Positions 1-5,126 of a stretch of DNA of 5,831 bases are shown one piece after another; the stretch's first letter is position 1, and every line of letters starts with the position of its first letter. Origin of the DNA: Thermoplasmata archaeon (lineage in GTDB: Archaea; Thermoplasmatota; Thermoplasmata; UBA184); assembly GCA_030042855.1 (NCBI GenBank), contig JASHYU010000241.1, positions 1-5,831 on the forward strand, in the 5' to 3' direction. The position numbers and the translations under genes were made by a program. The notes beneath the pieces are model-generated. The model was given only the letters and a program-made list of their open reading frames with translations. It did no database searches and was not told where the DNA came from.

Positions 1-55
1 GGGCCACCCGCGCCTCGCCGCGGAGAACTCCCGGCGGCGGATGTCGGCGGGGGGA

Positions 56-208
56 CTACGCTTCGACCGCCGATTCGACGGGGACGAGGACCGGGGCGAC
101 CGCGGGTTCGGGTCGGACCCGCGCCACCGTCCGGGGACGCTCCCGGACCGCCGCGCGTTCCTTCCAGAGCAGGTACTCGGCGTACTCTTCCTCGTGAACG
201 TCGCACAT
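56..208 (-). CDS. Small acidic-headed protein of unknown function (50 aa)
   Basis: I do not recognise a family. The product is 50 residues: an acidic, aromatic head (MCDVHEEEYAEYLLWKER, residues 1-18) that could form one amphipathic helix, then an Arg/Pro/Val/Ala-rich tail (about 19-50) that looks extended or disordered. There is no signal peptide or membrane segment. Cys2 and His5 could hold a metal, but a single pair is weak evidence. I chose ATG 208 rather than the in-frame GTG at 244 because a TATA-like TTATTTG box lies at 240-234, about 29 bases upstream of this ATG. A leaderless transcript would therefore start at or near it, and the GTG would lie upstream of the TATA box. It is divergent from the channel gene, with 131 bases between the two starts. 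The box and the non-random head argue for a real gene, but at this GC content a short ORF can arise by chance. Confidence 0.6.
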   Translation of the reverse strand: MCDVHEEEYAEYLLWKERAAVRERPRTVARVRPEPAVAPVLVPVESAVEA

Positions 209-233
209 CGCGGGAGGAGAGGGCCGCCCGGGG

Positions 234-240
234 CAAATAA
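234..240 (-). promoter_or_regulatory. TATA-like box for the 50-aa gene
   Basis: On the minus strand this reads TTATTTG, an AT-rich island in GC-rich DNA. Its centre is about 29 bases upstream of ATG 208. With the usual archaeal TATA-to-start distance of roughly 26 bases, transcription would begin within a few bases of the ATG, giving a leaderless or nearly leaderless message. The sequence before the ATG is pyrimidine-rich (CTCCTCCC) and offers no Shine-Dalgarno site. Confidence 0.55.
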
Positions 241-306
241 CCACCGAAATCGCGGAGGGGAACCGAGCGACGGTCCGGCGCGACCGAAGCGAACGGGCGC
301 GCGACG

Positions 307-313
307 CATATTT
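307..313 (+). promoter_or_regulatory. TATA-like box for the channel gene
   Basis: CATATTT stands out in GC-rich surroundings and is centred about 30 bases upstream of ATG 340, which fits a leaderless start. It lies too close to the in-frame ATG at 319 for that codon to be used from this promoter. A GGTGG six bases before ATG 340 could act as a weak Shine-Dalgarno site if a longer transcript exists. Together with the minus-strand box at 240-234, it makes the 131-base gap between starts a compact divergent promoter region. Confidence 0.6.
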
Positions 314-339
314 CAGGGATGGGAGAATGGTGGACTCCC

Positions 340-1512
340 ATGGAGGCCCCTCGAGCCAAGGGGACCGGCGTATCCGGGATCGGACGTCCGCTCCTCCCGC
401 ACCGGGTCCGGTGGATCGGGGTCGCCTCGGCGCTGGTCGGCGCGGGGATCGTGATCCTCGCGTTCCTCTCGAGCCTCTACCCCGCCCCCTCGTTCTACCG
501 CTCGTTCCTCGACGGCTACGATCCCGCGTTCGACGGGGTCGCGGGGATCCTCCTCCTCGCCCTCGCGATCCGCCTCCGCGACCGGAGCCTCGTCGCGTGG
601 CTCGCGTCGCTGATCGCGCCGGCGCTGACGGTCTTCATCGCGATCCTCTCCCCGAACGTCTACTCCTTCACCGCCGCCGGGCTCGCGACGATGCTGGTCG
701 CGCTGATCTTCCCGTTCCGGCTCGGGTTCTTCCGCGGCTCGGCGACCGGCCCCGAGGCCCAGCAGATCCTCGTGCTCGTCGCCGCCCTCGTCTCGATGCT
801 CTTCGGCATCGTCGGCTCGCGCTGGCTCAGTTCCCAGTTCACCCCCCCGGTCTCGGGCTGGGCCGACTCGCTGTACTTCACCGTCGGCACGATCTCGACG
901 AACGGCACGAACTTCATCCCGCGCACCGACGGCGCCCGCCTGTTCGTCGTCGCGCTGATCCTCCTCGGCGTGGCAACGTTCTTATCCGCCGTGGTCGTCC
1001 TTTTCCTCCCGCTGCTCGAACGCCGGCTGGAGGCGCTCGCGTCGCGCCTGGAACGGGCCCAGATGGAGGAGCTCTCGGAGCACGTGATCATCTGCGGCGG
1101 ATCGTCCGAGGCGCGAGCGACCGCGGACCTCCTGCGGGAGCGCGGCGTGCGCTCCGTCATCGTCGTGGACGACCCGAAGCTGGTCGAGCTGTTCCGCAGC
1201 GAGGGGTACCGGGCCTTCCTCGGAGAACCGTCCTCGGAGGAGACGCTCCGCGACGTCGGCCTCCATCGCGCCCACGCGCTCGTCGTCGCCCAGGACTCGG
1301 ACGCCGAGAGCCTGCTCACGGTGATCACCGCGCGGGGCCTCGAGCCCGCGCTGCGGATCGTGGCGGTCGCGACGGCCCCCGCGTCCGCGTCGAAGCTGCG
1401 CAAGGCCGGGGCGAACGAGACGATCAGCCTCGTCAACGTGGCGGCCCGGTTCCTCAGCGAGGCGGCGGTGGGAGCCCCCGCGGGCGCCGCGTCCGCGACG
1501 GCGCCCGGCTGA
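340..1512 (+). CDS. Six-TM K+-channel-like protein with cytosolic RCK/TrkA-N domain; atypical filter
   Basis: A 390-residue membrane protein of the two-pore-helix/RCK channel superfamily. Predicted membrane helices are at about 25-47, 65-79, 84-104, 110-128, 141-162 and 200-225. A re-entrant pore loop at about 173-196 (GWADSLYFTV, later IPRTD) lies between the last two. A linker rich in Glu/Arg (227-247) leads to an N-lobe RCK/TrkA-N Rossmann domain (about 248-375): strand HVIIC, helix TADLLRERG, the acidic end of strand two (VIVVDD, 273-278), and AQDSDAESLLTVITAR (317-332), which closely resembles the usual family segment. There is no RCK-C lobe. The fourth helix lacks a voltage-sensor arginine ladder. 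Two signatures are altered: the filter position reads TNGTNF (187-192) instead of TVGYGD, and the GxGxxG loop reads GGSSEA (253-258). The superfamily is therefore secure, but potassium selectivity and nucleotide gating are not. ATG 340 is preferred over ATG 319 because of the TATA-like box at 307-313. It appears monocistronic, with a hairpin following. Confidence 0.85.
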   Translation: MEAPRAKGTGVSGIGRPLLPHRVRWIGVASALVGAGIVILAFLSSLYPAPSFYRSFLDGYDPAFDGVAGILLLALAIRLRDRSLVAWLASLIAPALTVFIAILSPNVYSFTAAGLATMLVALIFPFRLGFFRGSATGPEAQQILVLVAALVSMLFGIVGSRWLSSQFTPPVSGWADSLYFTVGTISTNGTNFIPRTDGARLFVVALILLGVATFLSAVVVLFLPLLERRLEALASRLERAQMEELSEHVIICGGSSEARATADLLRERGVRSVIVVDDPKLVELFRSEGYRAFLGEPSSEETLRDVGLHRAHALVVAQDSDAESLLTVITARGLEPALRIVAVATAPASASKLRKAGANETISLVNVAARFLSEAAVGAPAGAASATAPG

Positions 1513-1534
1513 GCCCCGGGGAATCGACCGGAGT

Positions 1535-1557
1535 CCCGTCCGCCGCGAGCGGACGGG
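1535..1557 (+). terminator. Perfect 9-bp hairpin after the channel gene
   Basis: The arms CCCGTCCGC (1535-1543) and GCGGACGGG (1549-1557) are exactly complementary around the five-base loop CGCGA. The hairpin lies 22 bases after the channel stop codon and 45 bases before the next ATG. No T-run follows, so it is not a classic intrinsic terminator, and archaeal termination usually relies on T-rich sequence. It may instead mark or protect a 3' end, or act as an operator for the next gene. Confidence 0.4.
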
Positions 1558-1602
1558 GGTGCGTACCAAACGGCTTGAGGGGCGCCGAGCCTACCGACCG
1601 GC

Positions 1603-2235
1603 ATGGCGCCGCCCAACCTGCCGGGACCGGGCCTTTCGGCTCCCGACCTGACCGGTCCCACGTCGATCCTCGAATGGCCGCTCGTCGGGACCCCGAGTCG
1701 CGGGCGCCGCCGCGCGCGCCCCTTCACCCACGTCCACCTCGAGGTCGACCTCCACCCCGACGTCGTCCGCGACGGGGGCCTCCCCGTCTTCCGCCAGATG
1801 GAGGCGTTGATCCGGGAGCGGCAGGTCGTCGAGATCGGCGACCTCCTCCGCCTCGTCGGCGAGGCGCTCCACGCGCTCGCTTCCGTGGGGTTCTCCCGGG
1901 TCGACCACTGGGAGGTGGAGCCCGGCGGCTGGCTCCCGCTCCCCGAGGCGACCCACCCGGGGATCGTCGAGCCGGTCGGCCACATGCTGCGGGCGCTCAA
2001 GGACGACCGGTGGAAGCAGGTCGGCGGAGCGCGCTCGTTCTCGGTCCGGCTCTCGGGCCGGCTCAAGTTCCGGGCCGACCTCACCGTCCGGCGCGTCCAC
2101 CGCGAGCGTCGTCACTCGGTGAGCCTCGACCTCCGGGGCACGCTCCGCCCGTCCGACGTGAAGGACGTGGCCGGTGCGCTCCGGACCCGGCTCCCCGTGC
2201 TCCGCTCGCAGGTCACCGAATACGCCTACGGTTGA
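1603..2235 (+). CDS. Soluble protein of unknown function (210 aa)
   Basis: I do not recognise a family. The 210-residue product has no signal peptide or membrane helix, so it is presumably cytosolic. A Pro/Gly-rich, likely disordered start (1-40) is followed by a strand (FTHVHLEVDL, 41-50), a helix near 60-72 and a longer helix at about 77-97 (EIGDLLRLVGEALHALASVG). After a Trp-rich turn (DHWEVEPGGW, 101-110) come another helix near 120-133, strands at about 144-151, 154-164 and 172-179, and a last helix near 182-197. The mixed alpha/beta pattern with a beta-hairpin would suit a ligand- or nucleic-acid-binding fold, but that is only inference. Coding status rests on the balanced composition; the other frames here are Arg/Pro-rich and low in complexity. 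The start is uncertain. ATG 1603 has neither a Shine-Dalgarno site nor a clear TATA box (only CGGCTTGA about 30 bases upstream), and the next in-frame ATG (1798) would delete the first strand. Confidence 0.75.
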   Translation: MAPPNLPGPGLSAPDLTGPTSILEWPLVGTPSRGRRRARPFTHVHLEVDLHPDVVRDGGLPVFRQMEALIRERQVVEIGDLLRLVGEALHALASVGFSRVDHWEVEPGGWLPLPEATHPGIVEPVGHMLRALKDDRWKQVGGARSFSVRLSGRLKFRADLTVRRVHRERRHSVSLDLRGTLRPSDVKDVAGALRTRLPVLRSQVTEYAYG

Positions 2236-2250
2236 GGCGGCCCCCGAGGA

Positions 2251-2260
2251 CAAATCCTAT
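2251..2260 (+). promoter_or_regulatory. Possible TATA-like element before the ExTE membrane protein
   Basis: CAAATCCTAT is the only AT-rich stretch in the 59-base gap before ATG 2295. Its centre is about 35-40 bases upstream of the ATG, which would give a leader of roughly 10 bases. It is a weak match and could instead be incidental if this gene is co-transcribed with the one ending at 2235. Confidence 0.3.
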
Positions 2261-2294
2261 CGTTCGCGCCGTCGTACCGGGCGCGGCCCGCCCC

Positions 2295-3002
2295 ATGCTC
2301 GCGCTCTACGTTCCCGCCCTCGCCGTCGCCTTCGTCATCACGATGATCGAGATGACCGAGGTGGTGGCGCTGGTCTTCGCGCTCAGCGCCGACCACGCCT
2401 CGGTCGCGCACGGGGCGGCCGGGGCCGTCGCGGGCTGCGCGGTCGTCGCGCTGGTCGCGCTCGGGTCGGGCGCCCTCCTCCTCGCCCTGCCCCGGGACTA
2501 TCTGCTCGGGCCGGCCGCCATCACGCTCGCCGCCTTCGGCGTCTTCCTCTTCCGCAGCACGCTGCGGAGCTACCGCCGCGCGCGCGCTCCGCCCGGGACC
2601 GCCTTCCCACCCTCGCGATCCTCGACCGCCGTCCAGTTCGCGGGCGGGTTCTCGGTCGGGGTGATCGAATCCACGGAGGTGGTGGTCGTGCTGCTCGCGA
2701 TCGCGGCCGCGGGCTACGGATCGTCCGCGCTCGTGGGGGCGCTGGCCGGGGGCGCCGTGCTCGTCGGGGCGGCGCTGGCCGTGAACCAGCAGATCCGCCG
2801 CATCAAGGTCCCGTGGCTCAAGTGGGGGGCGACGTCGATGCTGTTCACGTTCTCGATCTTCTGGGCGGGCGAGGCGGCCGGGGTCGCCTGGCCGGGCGAC
2901 GACCTCTTCCTCGTCCCGATGTTCCTCGCCGGGCTCGGGATCGTCCGGGCGGGGATCGAGGGCCTGCTGCGGCGGACGACCCCTCGGACCGCCCCGGCGT
3001 GA
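2295..3002 (+). CDS. Multi-pass membrane protein with duplicated IExTEVV motif, putative metal-ion transporter
   Basis: A 235-residue, very hydrophobic protein with about six to seven predicted membrane helices (approximately 5-30, 38-65, 70-88, 116-138, 143-163, 176-196 and 203-222). The first and fourth helices carry the same motif, IEMTEVV (18-24) and IESTEVV (124-130), exactly 106 residues apart. This indicates two homologous halves joined by an Arg/Pro-rich loop (91-113). Paired acidic motifs in membrane helices are known from FTR1 iron permeases (REGLE) and GDT1/TMEM165 cation exchangers (ExGDK), and the ExxE spacing matches FTR1. A role in moving a metal cation is therefore reasonable, but the substrate and exact family are inferred. 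The second half ends in KWGATSMLFTFSIFWAGEA (177-195), which has no counterpart in the first half and includes Glu193 within the membrane. No other start codon lies close upstream of ATG 2295, and there is no Shine-Dalgarno site. The gene converges on the exporter operon with only 19 bases between stops. Confidence 0.75.
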   Translation: MLALYVPALAVAFVITMIEMTEVVALVFALSADHASVAHGAAGAVAGCAVVALVALGSGALLLALPRDYLLGPAAITLAAFGVFLFRSTLRSYRRARAPPGTAFPPSRSSTAVQFAGGFSVGVIESTEVVVVLLAIAAAGYGSSALVGALAGGAVLVGAALAVNQQIRRIKVPWLKWGATSMLFTFSIFWAGEAAGVAWPGDDLFLVPMFLAGLGIVRAGIEGLLRRTTPRTAPA

Positions 3003-3021
3003 GCGTCCGCGGGCGAGCCCC

Positions 3022-3867
3022 TCAGTGACGCGGGGCGAGGGCCCGCCGGGCGAGGAACACCGCGAGCAGGAACATCGCGAGCGCCCAGCCGAAGAGCCCG
3101 AGGAGGTAGATGTCCGCCGAGTACGGGTAGTAGGCGGAGGCGCCCGCGAACAGGTTCTCGCGGAGGACGTTGACCGCGAGCGTGATCGGGTTGTACGACG
3201 CGACGTTCTTCAGCCAGTCGGGGAGGATCCCCCACGGATAGAGGGCCGCCGAGGTGAGCAGCACGGGGAGGTTGATCGCGTTGACGATCGCGAAGTACGT
3301 CTGCGGCTGCTCCAGGCTGAATCCGATCGCGATGAAGAGCGACGCGAACATCACCGAGAGGATCACGACCGCGGCGACGATCTCGAGCGCGCCGAGCGCG
3401 CTCAGCGACGCCGTGACCTCGAGGCCGCTCAGCCCGACGTGGCCGAGCAGGAGGGAAAGGCCGAGCACGAGGAAGGCGAGGCCGATCGGCTGGACCGATC
3501 CCGCGATGAGCCGGGCGCCGAAGATGACGGTCGGCGTGGCCGGCGACGCGCTGGTCCGCTTCAGCGTCCCGAAGAGCCGGTCGAAGATCACGTTCGCCCC
3601 GACGAAGAGGGTCGCCGTCACGGCGACGAAGCCGGTCATCCCGGCCGAGAAGTAGGAGAAGTACGACGGGGCGCCGCGGTAGAGCTGGAGGAAGACCGTC
3701 GCCGGGATCGGGTACGGGCTGAGCTTCGTGATGTTGTTGAGGTTGAACGCCTGCCCGAAGAGCACGAGGTAGAGGATCGGCAGGAGGAGCGACGTCACGA
3801 TCGCCTGGGGGTTGCGGGCGATCCGGAGGAGCTCGCGCTTGGTGAGCGCCCCGAGCTCCCGCATCAT
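3022..3867 (-). CDS. ABC-2 type exporter permease (DrrB-like)
   Basis: A 281-residue membrane subunit of an ABC-2 exporter, the partner of the ATPase encoded just upstream. It has a short cytosolic N-terminus with an amphipathic stretch (LTKRELLRIARNPQ, 8-21) and six predicted helices at about 22-39, 72-96, 113-141, 159-185, 190-212 and 252-274. Between helices five and six is the typical ABC-2 segment LPDWLKNVASYNPITLAVN (215-233). The length and layout match DrrB/NodJ-type permeases. The outer loop between helices one and two (about 40-71) is relatively long and Tyr/Pro-rich and may contribute to substrate recognition. The first of two adjacent ATGs (3867, then 3864) is chosen because GGAGGT lies seven bases upstream of it; it overlaps the ATPase stop as ATGA. 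The substrate cannot be read from sequence; drugs, lipids or polysaccharide are all handled by this family. Confidence 0.92.
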   Translation of the reverse strand: MMRELGALTKRELLRIARNPQAIVTSLLLPILYLVLFGQAFNLNNITKLSPYPIPATVFLQLYRGAPSYFSYFSAGMTGFVAVTATLFVGANVIFDRLFGTLKRTSASPATPTVIFGARLIAGSVQPIGLAFLVLGLSLLLGHVGLSGLEVTASLSALGALEIVAAVVILSVMFASLFIAIGFSLEQPQTYFAIVNAINLPVLLTSAALYPWGILPDWLKNVASYNPITLAVNVLRENLFAGASAYYPYSADIYLLGLFGWALAMFLLAVFLARRALAPRH

Positions 3868-4877
3868 CGGCGGGACCTCCCGAACGCCTGGGAGACCTGG
3901 CCGATCCGCACCGCGCGGTCGGTCGCGGTCACGCCGTCCTCCCGGTACTCGCGGCCGGTGAACTCGAGGAAGACCTCGTCGAGGCTGGGGCGCTTCAGCG
4001 AGACCGAGGACAGCGCGACGCCCGCCTGGGCGCACGCCTGGACGAGCCGAGGGATCAGCTGCTCCCCCCGCGGCGCCTTCACGCGGTACGCGTCCTCCTG
4101 GACGGAGACCGACACGACGCCCGGGACCGCCTTCAGCGCCGCCTCCACGGCCGGGTCCACCCGGGCCGTCCGGATCGTCACGATGTCGCCCCCGAGGCCG
4201 TCCTTGAGCTCGGACGGAGTGCCGGTCGCGACGAGGTGGCCGTGGTCGATGATCGCGAGGCGCTCGCAGATCTGATCGGCCTCGTCGAGGTAGTGCGTGG
4301 TGACGAAGACGGTCATGCCGTGGTCCTTGCGGAGCTCCTGGACGTAGCGCCAGAACCCGGCGCGTCCCTGGGGGTCGAGGCCGAGCGTCGGCTCGTCGAG
4401 GAAGAGGACCCGCGGCGAGTGGATGATCCCGACGGCGAGCTCGAGGCGACGCCGCATCCCGCCCGAGTACGTCCTCGCGAGCCGGTCCGCGGCGTCCCCG
4501 ATCTGCATGCGCTCGAGCAGGGAGTCGACGCGGGCCCGCACTTCCCCGCGGGGGACGCCGAAGAGGGCCGCCGCGAGCTCGAGGTTCTCCCGGCCGGTGA
4601 GATCGCTGTCGGCGGTGGACTCCTGGAAGACGAGGCCGATCCGTCGCTTGATCTCCATGGGGTGCTGGAAGACGTCGACCCCGTCGACCGTCGCGCGGCC
4701 CGCGGTCGGGGCCAACTGGGCCGTGAGCACCGACACCGTGGTGGTCTTCCCGGCCCCGTTCGGCCCGAGGAACCCGAACGCTTCGCCCTGGTTCACCGAG
4801 AACGAGATGTTGTCGACGGCCTTGACCGTCCCGTTGTAGGTCTTCGAGAGCCCCTCGACGTGGATCGACTCGCCCAT
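3864..4877 (-). CDS. ABC-2 exporter ATPase (DrrA-like)
   Basis: A 337-residue nucleotide-binding subunit that would power export through the permease encoded directly downstream. All the ATPase motifs are intact: Walker A GPNGAGKTT (38-46), Q-loop Gln85, signature YSGGM (137-141) followed by RRRLELA, Walker B VLFLDEP (157-163), D-loop GLDP (166-169) and the switch His195. An accessory C-terminal domain (about 230-337) contains PSLDEVFLEFTGRE (297-310), characteristic of the daunorubicin-resistance DrrA-type ATPases. A basic tail follows (315-337). Start ATG 4877 is preferred to the in-frame ATG at 4940: the family normally begins a few residues before the first strand (here SIHVEGLSKTY), and an AT-rich TACGTTAT element lies about 32 bases upstream. 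The stop overlaps the permease start by four bases, implying translational coupling and fixed stoichiometry. Drug resistance should not be assumed, because the family also exports lipids and other compounds. Confidence 0.95.
   Translation of the reverse strand: MGESIHVEGLSKTYNGTVKAVDNISFSVNQGEAFGFLGPNGAGKTTTVSVLTAQLAPTAGRATVDGVDVFQHPMEIKRRIGLVFQESTADSDLTGRENLELAAALFGVPRGEVRARVDSLLERMQIGDAADRLARTYSGGMRRRLELAVGIIHSPRVLFLDEPTLGLDPQGRAGFWRYVQELRKDHGMTVFVTTHYLDEADQICERLAIIDHGHLVATGTPSELKDGLGGDIVTIRTARVDPAVEAALKAVPGVVSVSVQEDAYRVKAPRGEQLIPRLVQACAQAGVALSSVSLKRPSLDEVFLEFTGREYREDGVTATDRAVRIGQVSQAFGRSRR
3875..3880 (-). promoter_or_regulatory. Shine-Dalgarno site of the permease gene
   Basis: GGAGGT on the minus strand lies inside the end of the ATPase gene. 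It is seven bases from the ATG at 3867 and ten from the one at 3864, so it favours 3867. It is the only strong Shine-Dalgarno sequence before any gene in the window, as expected for an internal operon gene in an organism whose first genes are leaderless. Confidence 0.75.
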
Positions 4878-4905
4878 GGGTCGGTTCCCACTAACCGTTC
4901 GCCCG

Positions 4906-4913
4906 ATAACGTA
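4906..4913 (-). promoter_or_regulatory. TATA-like element of the ABC exporter operon
   Basis: On the minus strand the sequence reads TACGTTAT, centred about 32 bases upstream of ATG 4877, which would give a leader of only a few bases. The match to a TATA box is moderate because of the internal CG. The symmetric ATATAG element near 5030 could also be read on this strand, as a more distant alternative promoter. Confidence 0.4.
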
Positions 4914-5028
4914 CGGTGTCGAAGAGGCTCCGGATTGCACCGGCCGACCCGTCCGCGGACCCCCCGGGGCTCGCCCTCCGGTCCGCGCGTCGGATCGCTC
5001 GCACGACCGGTCCGAACCGGCCCGAACG

Positions 5029-5035
5029 GATATAG
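5029..5035 (+). promoter_or_regulatory. TATA-like element in the divergent intergenic region
   Basis: GATATAG is the most TATA-like sequence in the 249-base gap between ATG 4877 (minus) and ATG 5127 (plus). Read to the right, transcription would start near 5060 and leave a leader of about 66 bases before the zinc-ribbon gene. Read to the left (CTATATC), it would give a leader of over 120 bases for the exporter operon. A CCGGT/ACCGG inverted pair (5007-5011 and 5016-5020) lies just to its left and could be an operator, but five base pairs is weak. Confidence 0.4.
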
Positions 5036-5090
5036 ACCGGGTCTCCCGAGAATCCGGTCACTCCGGTGGCGAGGGGACCGGTGGCTCCAG

Positions 5091-5097
5091 CTAATCT
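5091..5097 (+). promoter_or_regulatory. Possible proximal TATA-like box of the zinc-ribbon gene
   Basis: CTAATCT is centred about 33 bases before ATG 5127, so it would give a nearly leaderless message like the other first genes here. It is a weaker TATA match than the GATATAG at 5029-5035. A perfect 12-base palindrome, GCCGGCGCCGGC (5098-5109), lies between it and the ATG. There is no Shine-Dalgarno site. Confidence 0.35.
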
Positions 5098-5126
5098 GCC
5101 GGCGCCGGCTCGGTCCGGGCGAACTC

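Noticed and set aside
1..240. Plus-strand frame open from the left edge to a TAA at 238-240, as a possible C-terminus of an upstream gene
   Set aside because: The translation is Arg/Pro/Gly-rich with no domain signal, and it overlaps the promoter-backed 50-aa gene on the other strand. Nothing else in bases 1-55 could be supported.
660..2253. Minus-strand ORFs opposite the channel and the 210-aa gene
   Set aside because: They are Ser/Arg/Pro-rich and without domain features, and they conflict with the recognisable channel on the other strand.
327..2294. A very long open frame (from 327, running into the 2295-3002 gene) overlapping the channel and the 210-aa gene
   Set aside because: Its product is almost entirely Arg/Pro/Gly/Ala low-complexity sequence. 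It is a stop-poor shadow frame in GC-rich DNA; only the part from ATG 2295 has real protein character.
3003..3021. Possible bidirectional terminator between convergent stops
   Set aside because: The 19 bases contain no hairpin of useful length and no T-run on either strand.
3025..4275. Plus-strand 416-aa ORF over the permease and ATPase
   Set aside because: The product is Arg/Glu-rich repetitive sequence antisense to two clear ABC genes, a typical shadow of a GC-rich membrane-protein gene.
5098..5109. Perfect 12-base palindrome GCCGGCGCCGGC
   Set aside because: At this GC content several palindromes of this length are expected by chance in the window. Only its position before the ATG is suggestive, so it is mentioned but not called as an operator.
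4236..5126. Long plus-strand open frame antisense to the ABC ATPase, continuing into the zinc-ribbon gene
   Set aside because: It mirrors the strongly conserved ATPase and lacks protein-like hydrophobic patterning. Real coding begins at ATG 5127, just before the first zinc knuckle.
5058..5126. Possible tRNA or structured small RNA downstream of the GATATAG element
   Set aside because: I could not find a cloverleaf, T-loop sequence or convincing long stem. Only short inverted pairs typical of GC-rich DNA are present.
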